Assembly: GCF_003438995.1 (NCBI RefSeq) | Contig: NZ_QSUN01000027.1 | Location: 1-38,758 of the forward strand | Reading direction: 5' to 3' | Origin: Bacteroides sp. OM05-12 | GTDB taxonomy: Bacteria > Bacteroidota > Bacteroidia > Bacteroidales > Bacteroidaceae | Length of the DNA stretch: 38,758 nucleotides | Shown here: in pieces, positions 1-7,489 of the stretch | Layout: every line of letters starts with the position of its first letter | Numbering within the stretch: position 1 is the first letter of the stretch | Notes under the pieces: generated by a model | Seen by the model: the letters and a program-made list of their open reading frames with translations, nothing else | The model's database searches: none | Told to the model about the DNA's origin: nothing | Position numbers and translations under genes: made by a program

Positions 1-878
1 CGTACATAGCTTAAGTCATAATCCATTTGAAAGGCACTGTTTCCAATCCTAGTTACTCCGTCAGGTATAATAATAGTATCTATTTCATTGCTATAAGCTA
101 AAAACAAGTCGGGAATTTCAGTAACGCCAAGTGGAATATTTATACTCCTTAAACTATCAGTTTGTGCAAAAGCACCCATCCCCAAATGAATAGCACTCTC
201 AGGAATCACAACTCTCCTTAATAAAGGAGAACTCCAAAACGCCGAATTTCCGATAGAATCTAACCCTTCCGGAAGATTCATTTCGTCCATTCGAGTGTTA
301 TAAAAAGCAAACCCGTCTATTATTTTAAGCGACTGTGGCAGAACGAGTTTCCGAAAACTCTGACAATGTCCAAAACATAACCATGGAATTTCCGTAATAC
401 CTTCAGGGATAACAAGCGGATCTACTTCCATCCAATGGCATCCGTAAAACGAACCCTTTGAGAACTTTTTCAAAGAGGAGGGAAAATTAATCTTTTTAAG
501 ATACATCACAGCAATTGCATATTTGCCTATTTCCGTAACATTATCAGGTAAAATAATTCGCTGAATATTGAGATAATCATCCGTAATATTAGGATAAAAA
601 AGGGCATAATCAGGAATCCTGTTACCTTCTATCGTCGCACCTTCTAAATTAAGAACAGTCAGTTTCCCAAGACGGGAACAATTATATAAAGTTTGGAAGT
701 CTGCCTTATTGATAGTACCTTTTACTACAACAGAGTCTATTTTATCCCAATCATCACCCAGACTCTTTTCCAACCCTCCCGGAGCAGGAACAGTTACTAC
801 TTTGTAAGACTGCGCTAATCCTGAAAAATGCATCAGGAAAAGGAGCAATAAGCCTAAAAGATATTTATATGTTTTCAT
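1..878 (-). CDS. BspA-like leucine-rich repeat secreted protein, partial (cut by window edge)
   Basis: This frame is open from an ATG at 876-878 to the left edge, about 292 codons, so the C-terminus lies outside the window. It begins with a signal peptide (MKTYKYLLGLLLLFLMHF, cleavage probably after LAQ) and continues into LRR_5/BspA-type repeats of about 23 residues with the recurring pattern LPxxVTEIGxxAF. It is a tandem copy of the next gene upstream: by hand comparison about 97% of bases match at a constant offset of 1438, with no indels. The upstream copy stops 22 bases before this ATG, so the two are probably co-transcribed. Differences cluster in the leftmost 40 bases, which suggests the C-terminal parts diverge. 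BspA-like proteins are secreted or surface adhesins in several bacteria; the binding partner here is unknown. Confidence 0.85.
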   Translation of the reverse strand, partial: MKTYKYLLGLLLLFLMHFSGLAQSYKVVTVPAPGGLEKSLGDDWDKIDSVVVKGTINKADFQTLYNCSRLGKLTVLNLEGATIEGNRIPDYALFYPNITDDYLNIQRIILPDNVTEIGKYAIAVMYLKKINFPSSLKKFSKGSFYGCHWMEVDPLVIPEGITEIPWLCFGHCQSFRKLVLPQSLKIIDGFAFYNTRMDEMNLPEGLDSIGNSAFWSSPLLRRVVIPESAIHLGMGAFAQTDSLRSINIPLGVTEIPDLFLAYSNEIDTIIIPDGVTRIGNSAFQMDYDLSYV

Positions 879-900
879 AAGGCTATATTTATGAACCCTT

Positions 901-2316
901 TTATTTCACTACCACCTTTTCTGTTTTCCTACCCGCTTTCACCAAATAAATCCCCGGTGAAACCGTAAGGGCAAATGTACCGACCACTTTTTCTTGCCGA
1001 ACCAGATTTCCATTAACCGCATAAACACTAACCCTTGTCGGTATATCCGTAGGATTGTTTATTATTATCTCTCCATCGGAGATACTGACCGTACAGCTTG
1101 GCGCGAAGGTTATTCCACAGGAAGAAGGGAAATTATCGGTTTCTACTACTTGCTGAAAATCCTGCCAACCGGAAGCATTACGATATAAATCGCCTGAACC
1201 TTTAGGAACATAAAGAGTACAATTTTTACCAGACCAATAGAAAGGTCCATCATAATCATTAATAGGATCTAATTCAGCTATCGGAGGAGTTTTAGCCATG
1301 CAATATACTTTTTTAAGATATTTTAATCCGTTAAATGCACCTCTTCCTATCAATTCAAGGGTTTCGGGAAACACAAATTCCACAACATTTGTTGCCTCAA
1401 AAGCATAAGAATCAATACTTTTTAGATTTTTAGGCAGCTTGATATAACTTAAATCATAGTCCCATTGAAAGGCACTGCTTCCAATCCTAGTTACTCCGTC
1501 AGGTATAATAATAGTATCTATTTCATTGCTGTAAGCTAAAAACAAATCAGGAATTTCAGTGACACCAAGTGGAATATTTATACTCCTTAAACTATCAGTT
1601 TGTGCAAAAGCACCTATCCCCAAATGAATAGCACTCTCAGGAATCACAACTCTCCTTAATAAAGGAGAACTCCAAAACGCCGAATTTCCGATAGAATCTA
1701 ACCCTTCCGGAAGATTCATTTCGTCCATTCGAGTGTTATAAAAAGCAAACCCGTCTATTATTTTAAGCGACTGTGGCAGAACGAGTTTCCGGAAACTCTG
1801 ACAATGTCCAAAACATAACCATGGAATTTCCGTAATACCTTCAGGAATAACAAGTGGATCTACTTCCATCCAATGGCATCCGTAAAACGAACCCTTTGAG
1901 AACTTTTTCAAAGAGGAGGGAAAATTAATCTTTTTAAGATACATCACAGCAATTGCATATTTGCCTATTTCCGTGACATTATCAGGTAAAATAATTCGCT
2001 GAATATTAAGATAATCATCCGTAATATTAGGATAAAAAAGGGCATAATCAGGAATCCTGTTATCTTCTATCGTCGCACCTTCTAAATTAAGAACAGTCAG
2101 TTTCCCAAGACGGGAACAATTATATAAAGTTTGGAAGTCTGCCTTATTGATAGTGCCTTTTACTACAACAGAGTCTATTTTATCCCAATCATCACCCAGA
2201 CTCTTTTCCAACTCTCCCGGAGCAGGAACGGTTACTACTTTGTAAGACTGCGCTAATCCTGAAAAATGCATCAGGAAAAGGAACAATAAGCCAAAAAGAT
2301 ATTTATGTATTTTCAT
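901..2316 (-). CDS. BspA-like leucine-rich repeat secreted protein with sorting-domain-like tail
   Basis: The protein has 471 residues. An N-terminal signal peptide (MKIHKYLFGLLFLFLMHF, cleavage after LAQ) is followed by about ten LRR_5/BspA-type repeats at roughly 100-350, with phrases such as IPEGITEIPWLCFGHC and IPDGVTRIGSSAF. The last 70 residues are a small beta domain ending GIYLVKAGRKTEKVVVK, the form of a type IX secretion (Por) C-terminal sorting domain. The LRR part probably binds a protein or glycan at the cell surface; the ligand cannot be read from sequence. It sits 90 bases downstream of the cysteine protease gene and 22 bases upstream of its own duplicate. A stem-loop at 2332-2390 precedes its start. 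The family call is secure and the role is inference. Confidence 0.88.
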   Translation of the reverse strand: MKIHKYLFGLLFLFLMHFSGLAQSYKVVTVPAPGELEKSLGDDWDKIDSVVVKGTINKADFQTLYNCSRLGKLTVLNLEGATIEDNRIPDYALFYPNITDDYLNIQRIILPDNVTEIGKYAIAVMYLKKINFPSSLKKFSKGSFYGCHWMEVDPLVIPEGITEIPWLCFGHCQSFRKLVLPQSLKIIDGFAFYNTRMDEMNLPEGLDSIGNSAFWSSPLLRRVVIPESAIHLGIGAFAQTDSLRSINIPLGVTEIPDLFLAYSNEIDTIIIPDGVTRIGSSAFQWDYDLSYIKLPKNLKSIDSYAFEATNVVEFVFPETLELIGRGAFNGLKYLKKVYCMAKTPPIAELDPINDYDGPFYWSGKNCTLYVPKGSGDLYRNASGWQDFQQVVETDNFPSSCGITFAPSCTVSISDGEIIINNPTDIPTRVSVYAVNGNLVRQEKVVGTFALTVSPGIYLVKAGRKTEKVVVK

Positions 2317-2331
2317 AAGGCTATATTTATG

Positions 2332-2390
2332 AAAGTTGTTCCTGAAATGATATTATAAAGATAAAACAATATCAAATCAGAAACAACTTT
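2332..2390 (-). other. Nested inverted repeat between protease and LRR genes
   Basis: Arms 2332-2345 and 2377-2390 pair over 14 bases with one mismatch. Inside them GATATT (2349-2354) pairs with AATATC (2368-2373). The structure begins about 16 bases upstream of the LRR gene start and follows the protease stop. On the minus strand there is no clear U-tract after it, so it is more likely an mRNA processing, stability or translation-control element than a strong terminator. That role is inference. Confidence 0.45.
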
Positions 2391-2406
2391 TATTTAAAAT
2401 TTATGC

Positions 2407-5058
2407 TTAGTTTTTAATAATCTTGGCATTATCAATAACCTCATTGTCTGAAATCAACTGGATAAGAATAACTCCTCTCGGCATAGTACCCAACTCAATC
2501 CGTACCTGAGAGTTATTTCTTACAACTTCTTTCTCTACAACCCTACCATTATCCTGAACAGACTGAACTTTGACATAGGTTAAATCATTATCCGCCGGTT
2601 CTTTTAGAATAACATCAATATAGTTTGTTGCCGGACTCGGAGTGACAGATTTTATACCTTGAATCAAATCCAATGTAATACTGGCTTGGTCTAATATTCC
2701 CCCGGCTTTGGCAGTAACAGTATACTCATTATTCCGAATAGTAGGAGAAACCGTTACTTCTTTTGTATTACCTACTATGTTTCCCGCTTTATCCGTCCAA
2801 GTATAATTAGTAGTATTATCGGGAGCTTCAGCGCTAAGTTGATATTTGCCATCAATTATTCCCGGTCTAATTATTATCGGTGGCGATATGATGGAAAGAG
2901 GACGCGGATCGATAATAAATGTTTCTCCTCCTACAATATCTCCCGTAGCTTCGTCTCTTTGAATCAAATCGATGGTATATGTCCTATTGGGTATCATTAA
3001 TGACCGATAGAAATTACATTCCAGAGATATCTTCTCAAATTCATTCTTATTAAGACTTATACCGGATATTTTACTACTTGCAGACTCTAATTGCAACACT
3101 CTCGGAACAGACGGACTACGTTTTATTCCCGTTGAGTTTGATCCACCTCTTTCCCATGCCTGATAAATCGGGCCGGACATTTCCACACTAACTTGTGCCA
3201 TAGTAAACAAATCTTTATCAGCCTCAGTTGATGTACGGATTTCAAGTGAATAACTACGAGATGTTCCCATCGTATTTCTAACAAATACAGTAGAAGTAAG
3301 ATCATTAGAGGAACCTTTTCGAATAATTGAAAGATTTTTCTGTGCCAATTTATTGCTTCCACGAATATCGGCTGTATTATGATCCGTTATTAATTCCTTA
3401 TCTATATCATCTGTATGCTCCTTGGAAACTCTGGCAAAAAGACAAAAATGGTGATTCTCTGTATCATTATCTGACATAGAGTCTAACATGTAATCCGGTA
3501 ATGTCCAAGTAACAGTTATTACAGCACTTTTACCTGCCGGTATATCCTCTCTTATTAAGGTAGGTACTATATAAAAACCGGTAACATAATTATTATATAA
3601 TTCTCTACCTTTCCACGCATCTATAGATATATTTGTTGAGGCTTTGGTCCAACATACATGCAAATATTGTGGTTGTTCTGCAGATTTGTAATCTTTAGTA
3701 CCCCGATTGGTTATTCTTACCTTAACAAATGCTGTTGGATGTTCATCTGAATAATAAGGATTTTCATGCTCTTCTACGTCATCTTTTTGATTTCTTACCC
3801 AAATATCAGGGCTCTTCCAACTTTCTTTAGCCGTAAGATTCGGTTCTTTACCTGTATCCTCCACATTATCCCTTATATACAAGTCTACTAAATTAGGCAT
3901 CTTATCAAAAGCCAAATCTTCACCTACAGATAATGGAGTAGAATTATACATCGGCGTTTCATTCGCCCGATCTTTTTTTTCTGCAAACGTAAAAGCCTCA
4001 TCCATAGTGACATGTCCGCTATAGTCCAGATCCGAAGACACTGATACGCCATAAGCAGTACGACGAGCAACAGCAGAAGTCCAATGATAGACAAATTCGT
4101 CATATAAAAGATCCGAACAAGCATAAGAGGATTGTCCCCCGGTAGAAGCAGTAGCAATTACACGTCCTTTCTTGGCTATATTATCTATAAAACCTCCACT
4201 ATAGCATTGCCCTAACACAATATTCATAGCTCCGGCATTTATTTTATTGAGCATGGTGGAAAGCTCGTAATCTTCTAATACCTCTCTGCCCCATAAATTA
4301 ATGTAGGATTGAGAAACACCATCATGAGAACCTCCATGGTCAATCACAAAAAAGAATAAATGATTTTCTTCTGTCAGCTTCCGGCTTAATTCATTAAAAA
4401 CACTGCTTACGTTTGCTTTAGTGGCAGCATATTTTAAATCCGGAGAACCGTCAAAGTCCAAATCCAAAGGAGAGGATTTATATGTACCATCAACACAGCG
4501 CATATCTGCCTCAGGATTTGTACCATCTGCCATAATCACATAAATATTATCTTTCGGAATCAGATATTTATTCACTAAGGTCTGGTAGATAAAAGAACAA
4601 TCATTCCAATAACGTTCATGGTTTGAGTTCTTATTCGCACCTCCACTAAGTATCACCGCATAAGATTTTGTGTTAGTAGCATTCGAACTGACTTTAGGTA
4701 CTTTTATATTTAACGGAGCTCTTGTTGCTCTGTTTTTTACATATTTAGGCCTCAAATCTATACTAGGCGGAAGCTTTTCACGACTTTGACTATATCTTAT
4801 AGGAGTATTAAAGAGCCTCGTTTTCTGTACATAAAGATAGGTACACCAATGCTCCCACCCTTTCAAGGGTTCTTCATCAATAAAGACTAACCAATCTGCT
4901 GATGAATAATCACCAATATAAATATCGACATCTCTGCCCGCAAACAAATTTTTTGCTATATCAACGGCTTCATCTTCTGAGACCTCAGCTCTAATTGCAA
5001 TTTGTGCAAATAAAGGCATCGACAACAGGCACAATAATAGAGTTAATAGTTTTTTCAT
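2407..5058 (-). CDS. Secreted clan CD cysteine protease (C13/legumain-like caspase fold), multidomain
   Basis: The protein has 883 residues and a signal peptide (MKKLLTLLLCLLSMPLFAQ). Residues 24-80 contain phrases seen in the inhibitory prodomains of Bacteroides C10-type proteases (EDEAVDIAKNLF, WLVFIDEEPLKGWEH), so this may be a propeptide. The catalytic domain runs from about 130 to 370. It has the clan CD His block FFFVIDHGGSHDG (His241) and the Cys block NIVLGQCYSGGF (Cys285), both preceded by hydrophobic strands as in legumain/C13 and caspase-like peptidases. The long C-terminal part holds Ig/CARDB-like beta domains. It ends with a sorting-domain-like module (SPATNYIDV near the start, final strand IDNAKIIKN). 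It probably acts outside the cell. It lies between a DUF3244-like gene and LRR genes. The fold is clear; C13 versus another caspase-like family and the cleavage specificity are open. Confidence 0.82.
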   Translation of the reverse strand: MKKLLTLLLCLLSMPLFAQIAIRAEVSEDEAVDIAKNLFAGRDVDIYIGDYSSADWLVFIDEEPLKGWEHWCTYLYVQKTRLFNTPIRYSQSREKLPPSIDLRPKYVKNRATRAPLNIKVPKVSSNATNTKSYAVILSGGANKNSNHERYWNDCSFIYQTLVNKYLIPKDNIYVIMADGTNPEADMRCVDGTYKSSPLDLDFDGSPDLKYAATKANVSSVFNELSRKLTEENHLFFFVIDHGGSHDGVSQSYINLWGREVLEDYELSTMLNKINAGAMNIVLGQCYSGGFIDNIAKKGRVIATASTGGQSSYACSDLLYDEFVYHWTSAVARRTAYGVSVSSDLDYSGHVTMDEAFTFAEKKDRANETPMYNSTPLSVGEDLAFDKMPNLVDLYIRDNVEDTGKEPNLTAKESWKSPDIWVRNQKDDVEEHENPYYSDEHPTAFVKVRITNRGTKDYKSAEQPQYLHVCWTKASTNISIDAWKGRELYNNYVTGFYIVPTLIREDIPAGKSAVITVTWTLPDYMLDSMSDNDTENHHFCLFARVSKEHTDDIDKELITDHNTADIRGSNKLAQKNLSIIRKGSSNDLTSTVFVRNTMGTSRSYSLEIRTSTEADKDLFTMAQVSVEMSGPIYQAWERGGSNSTGIKRSPSVPRVLQLESASSKISGISLNKNEFEKISLECNFYRSLMIPNRTYTIDLIQRDEATGDIVGGETFIIDPRPLSIISPPIIIRPGIIDGKYQLSAEAPDNTTNYTWTDKAGNIVGNTKEVTVSPTIRNNEYTVTAKAGGILDQASITLDLIQGIKSVTPSPATNYIDVILKEPADNDLTYVKVQSVQDNGRVVEKEVVRNNSQVRIELGTMPRGVILIQLISDNEVIDNAKIIKN

Positions 5059-5127
5059 AAGATAATAGTATTTTATGCTCCATATAGATTACAGAGCGTT
5101 ATTAATAGTTTTTCAATTAAACAGGAT

Positions 5128-5179
5128 ATATCTTTAAGATATTATTCTACTTGAGAGATAATTGTCTAGTCACAATTAT
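5128..5179 (-). promoter_or_regulatory. Two AT-rich inverted repeats upstream of the protease gene
   Basis: The 211 bases between the protease and the DUF3244-like gene contain a 7-bp-arm palindrome ATATCTT-T-AAGATAT at 5128-5142. They also contain an 8-bp-arm dyad ATAATTGT/ACAATTAT at 5158-5179. They lie 70-120 bases upstream of the protease start. They could be regulator-binding sites or transcript hairpins; AT-rich DNA makes such dyads fairly common, so this is tentative. Confidence 0.3.
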
Positions 5180-5269
5180 TTCATAGGCTTTCAATTTAGT
5201 ATTTAAGAGAGATTACTCATACAAATTCCTATTCCTCCTTTCGTAATTGTATGTTCTAATGTATTTGTA

Positions 5270-5617
5270 TCAAAACCGTCCTTCAAGACTTCCTTCAGGA
5301 GCTTCGATCTCAATAATATAGCTTCCGGGAGCATAATTATCAATTTCGATATTGAACGTTTCAAACTCTTCTACACTCATGGTCTGTATAGAGATAATGT
5401 CTCCATTCACCTTTTTCACAGTTATAGTTACATTGTCTATTTTTTCATAGAATGTTGTAACTAGTGTGTTACCCAAACTCATATTCACTCTGACAGAAGT
5501 AGGACAAAAATTACCAAACCTACCTTTCATCAGTATATCCCTTGCTGGTGCTTTCGACTGTGAAAAGACCGATATACTTATTATAAAACAAGCAAATAAT
5601 AAGAATAATTTTTTCAT
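5270..5617 (-). CDS. Small secreted DUF3244-like protein
   Basis: The protein has 115 residues: a signal peptide (MKKLFLLFACFIISISVFSQ) and one small beta-sandwich domain. Pattern features match the DUF3244 family of Bacteroidales secreted proteins as I remember it: a Pro-x-Ser-Val strand (CPTSVRVNMSL), a GDIISIQ-type strand, a near C-terminal PGSYIIEIE strand and a closing Gly-Arg-Phe. This resembles the beta-domain of sorting-domain tails without a passenger. No enzymatic residues are evident. It is directly upstream of the cysteine protease in the same direction, 211 bases away. A role as inhibitor, chaperone or partner of that protease is possible but is inference from position only. Confidence 0.65.
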   Translation of the reverse strand: MKKLFLLFACFIISISVFSQSKAPARDILMKGRFGNFCPTSVRVNMSLGNTLVTTFYEKIDNVTITVKKVNGDIISIQTMSVEEFETFNIEIDNYAPGSYIIEIEAPEGSLEGRF

Positions 5618-5642
5618 AACAGTATTATTAATGGTTGATATT

Positions 5643-5674
5643 CAAATTAAAGCTTTTTAAAACAAAAACACAAG
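5643..5674 (-). promoter_or_regulatory. Candidate promoter for the DUF3244-like gene
   Basis: Read on the minus strand, CTTG (5671-5674), a 20-base spacer and TTAATTTG (5643-5650) resemble the Bacteroidetes TTTG-N19-21-TAnnTTTG promoter with one departure in the -7 box. The implied leader is about 20-25 bases. It is weak, in very AT-rich DNA. The rest of 5618-5836 shows no gene. Confidence 0.33.
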
Positions 5675-5836
5675 TAAACCCTGTTCGAGTTACAGATCGT
5701 TTAAACAGCTAATAATCAATAAAATACAAGCAAAATATGTTCGCAGTTCCCTTTTACAATTTGTAAACCACTGAAATATAGCTATTTACTAGTTGTTAAA
5801 TAGTGTTCAAAAGTTGTATTCATATGCGACTATACA

Positions 5837-7297
5837 TTATTTAAAAATAGAATCGTATAATTCCAAGGTATGAAATACTTCAATAAATTTTGTTTTTATC
5901 CTATTCTTTTGAGAACGAATAGCATTCCATGTGACACATCTTAACACAGCACAGTCTTTAGATGTAAACCCTAATAAAGCCAGACAACATAAAAAACAAT
6001 CATCCGTTGCCATATTCATAAATGTAGATAAATATTGGGTGAGAGGTTCAAAAGCTTTCATCACAGTACTATATATATTCTCTCTTTCTTTCTTGGTTAA
6101 TTCTACACAAGTCCCTCTAAGCTTTTCTTTTATTTGCTTATACTCATGAGATCTCATAAAATTTGTACTGCAATTAATTGCTACATTATTAATATTTGCA
6201 ATTATATTGTCTTCTATTTCTTTTAATCTTTCATATTTTTGTGTGCTCTCCGAAAGATTCTTCTCACAATCTTTTATAGAATCAATTTCCTGTTGAAGAG
6301 TTTTCATTTCTATATATAACTCCTGAATGGTATTTTTATATCCCTGAACTTCTTCATCTTTTTTTTGTCTCTCTATTCTTAATTTTCTCTTATGATAATA
6401 AACCAAGAACATTACAATAACCGCACATAATAAAAAGAAAATAGCTAAAACATATACAAATGAATATTTATGCTTATTTATTGTTTGTGCCATTAGATAA
6501 TTCTGATCTGATGATTGCACCTGAACAGACTGACTGCATCTGTCAATAGAGTCATTCAGTATAGAAAACAATTTCAAATACTTACTTGAATCAGGAAGTT
6601 GCAGTATTTGAGAAAGTTCCGATAATGCCGAATAGCAAGCTGCTTTGGTATAAATATTATTGCTGTGAGCACCCAACTCATAATAATACCATGCAGAATC
6701 ATACTGTTGATATTCCAAAAGAATACTAGCCTTAGTTAACCAGCTCCGGCAAAGATTTATTGAGTCTTTTGATAAAGTCAACACAATATTATTATAATAT
6801 AATGCTTTCTCATATTGCCCAAGCTCACAGTAAATATTAGATAGATTATTATTAATCAGTAATATTTCCGTTGTATCATTTACAAAATCAGACAATTCAA
6901 AGGCTTTCAAAAAATAATTAAGAGCAGAATCCGGCATATATCGATACGCAAAACTTAATCCCATACCACGTATAGATTTGGAAAGGTTGGTTTTATCGGT
7001 TAATAGGGAGTTATATCTTTCAGCTTCGTTATAAGATTCATAAGCCTTCTCATATAAATCAGTTTGCAGAAAGATATTACCAAGCCGATTATATATCTCA
7101 CCTATTTTCTGTGATTCATTTTTATTCTTTAATAAGTTCAGCGATTCCCTATAGAAATAAGTAGCCGAATCAAGTTGCTGCTGTTCTTCATAATATTTCC
7201 CTTGCTCATAAAGCGTTAAAGATCTTTCTACATCATTATTACAACCGGTAAAAATATATAGTAAGAGAAGGCTGACTAATTTTAACGTATGATTCAT
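5837..7297 (-). CDS. Membrane-spanning TPR regulator with C-terminal helix-turn-helix-like domain
   Basis: The protein has 486 residues. It has an N-terminal signal with a lipobox-like FTGC (Cys19), then TPR-like helices from about 22 to 250 (for example RLGNIFLQTDLYEKAYESYNEA). A single transmembrane segment follows at about 279-301, then a charged coiled coil at about 303-370 and an alpha-helical end. Residues 431-475 (LLGFTSKDCAVLRCVTWNAI and following basic helix) fit the LuxR-like helix-turn-helix seen at the end of many Bacteroides TPR-TM regulators, but are divergent. The expected topology is periplasmic TPR sensor and cytoplasmic DNA-binding end. It is first in the leftward series that leads to the DUF3244-like, protease and LRR genes, so it may control them. 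The architecture is clear; ligand and targets are unknown. Confidence 0.75.
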   Translation of the reverse strand: MNHTLKLVSLLLLYIFTGCNNDVERSLTLYEQGKYYEEQQQLDSATYFYRESLNLLKNKNESQKIGEIYNRLGNIFLQTDLYEKAYESYNEAERYNSLLTDKTNLSKSIRGMGLSFAYRYMPDSALNYFLKAFELSDFVNDTTEILLINNNLSNIYCELGQYEKALYYNNIVLTLSKDSINLCRSWLTKASILLEYQQYDSAWYYYELGAHSNNIYTKAACYSALSELSQILQLPDSSKYLKLFSILNDSIDRCSQSVQVQSSDQNYLMAQTINKHKYSFVYVLAIFFLLCAVIVMFLVYYHKRKLRIERQKKDEEVQGYKNTIQELYIEMKTLQQEIDSIKDCEKNLSESTQKYERLKEIEDNIIANINNVAINCSTNFMRSHEYKQIKEKLRGTCVELTKKERENIYSTVMKAFEPLTQYLSTFMNMATDDCFLCCLALLGFTSKDCAVLRCVTWNAIRSQKNRIKTKFIEVFHTLELYDSIFK

Positions 7298-7322
7298 CGT
7301 TTCTTAATTTAGGTTTGCTCCA

Positions 7323-7330
7323 CAAATATA
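7323..7330 (-). promoter_or_regulatory. Candidate -7 box for the TPR regulator gene
   Basis: The minus strand reads TATATTTG, a perfect TAnnTTTG box, 26 bases upstream of the ATG. That gives a leader of about 18-20 bases. The expected -33 position has TTCA rather than TTTG. Confidence 0.45.
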
Positions 7331-7394
7331 AAAAGGATATTCCACTTTTTGAATATAATTTACCTTTATAATTAAAGTACAGTGAGAACTAAGT

Positions 7395-7442
7395 ATATAA
7401 AAAGAAAATCCGGTTACCCTCTTTTAGAGAAGTAACCGGATT
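7395..7442 (-). terminator. Intrinsic terminator of the endonuclease gene
   Basis: On the minus strand a perfect 11-bp stem AATCCGGTTAC/GTAACCGGATT (arms 7407-7417 and 7432-7442) is followed by TTTCTTTTTATA. It lies 48 bases after the endonuclease stop and separates that gene from the regulator locus. Confidence 0.85.
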
Positions 7443-7489
7443 GCACTATTTAAAATAAAAGTCTAGTTGTTTCTTCTTTCCCTGCACAT

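Larger units (their letters stand above)
1..2334 (-). repeat. Tandem gene duplication, unit about 1438 bp
   Basis: Bases 1-878 match 1439-2316 at a constant offset of 1438, with about 29 mismatches counted by eye and no gaps. The match continues about 18 bases upstream of both start codons (shared GGCTATATTTATGAA, read on the plus strand). Ten of the 29 mismatches fall in bases 1-40; the remainder is about 98% identical. This indicates a recent duplication or ongoing gene conversion between neighbouring LRR genes. Confidence 0.9.
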
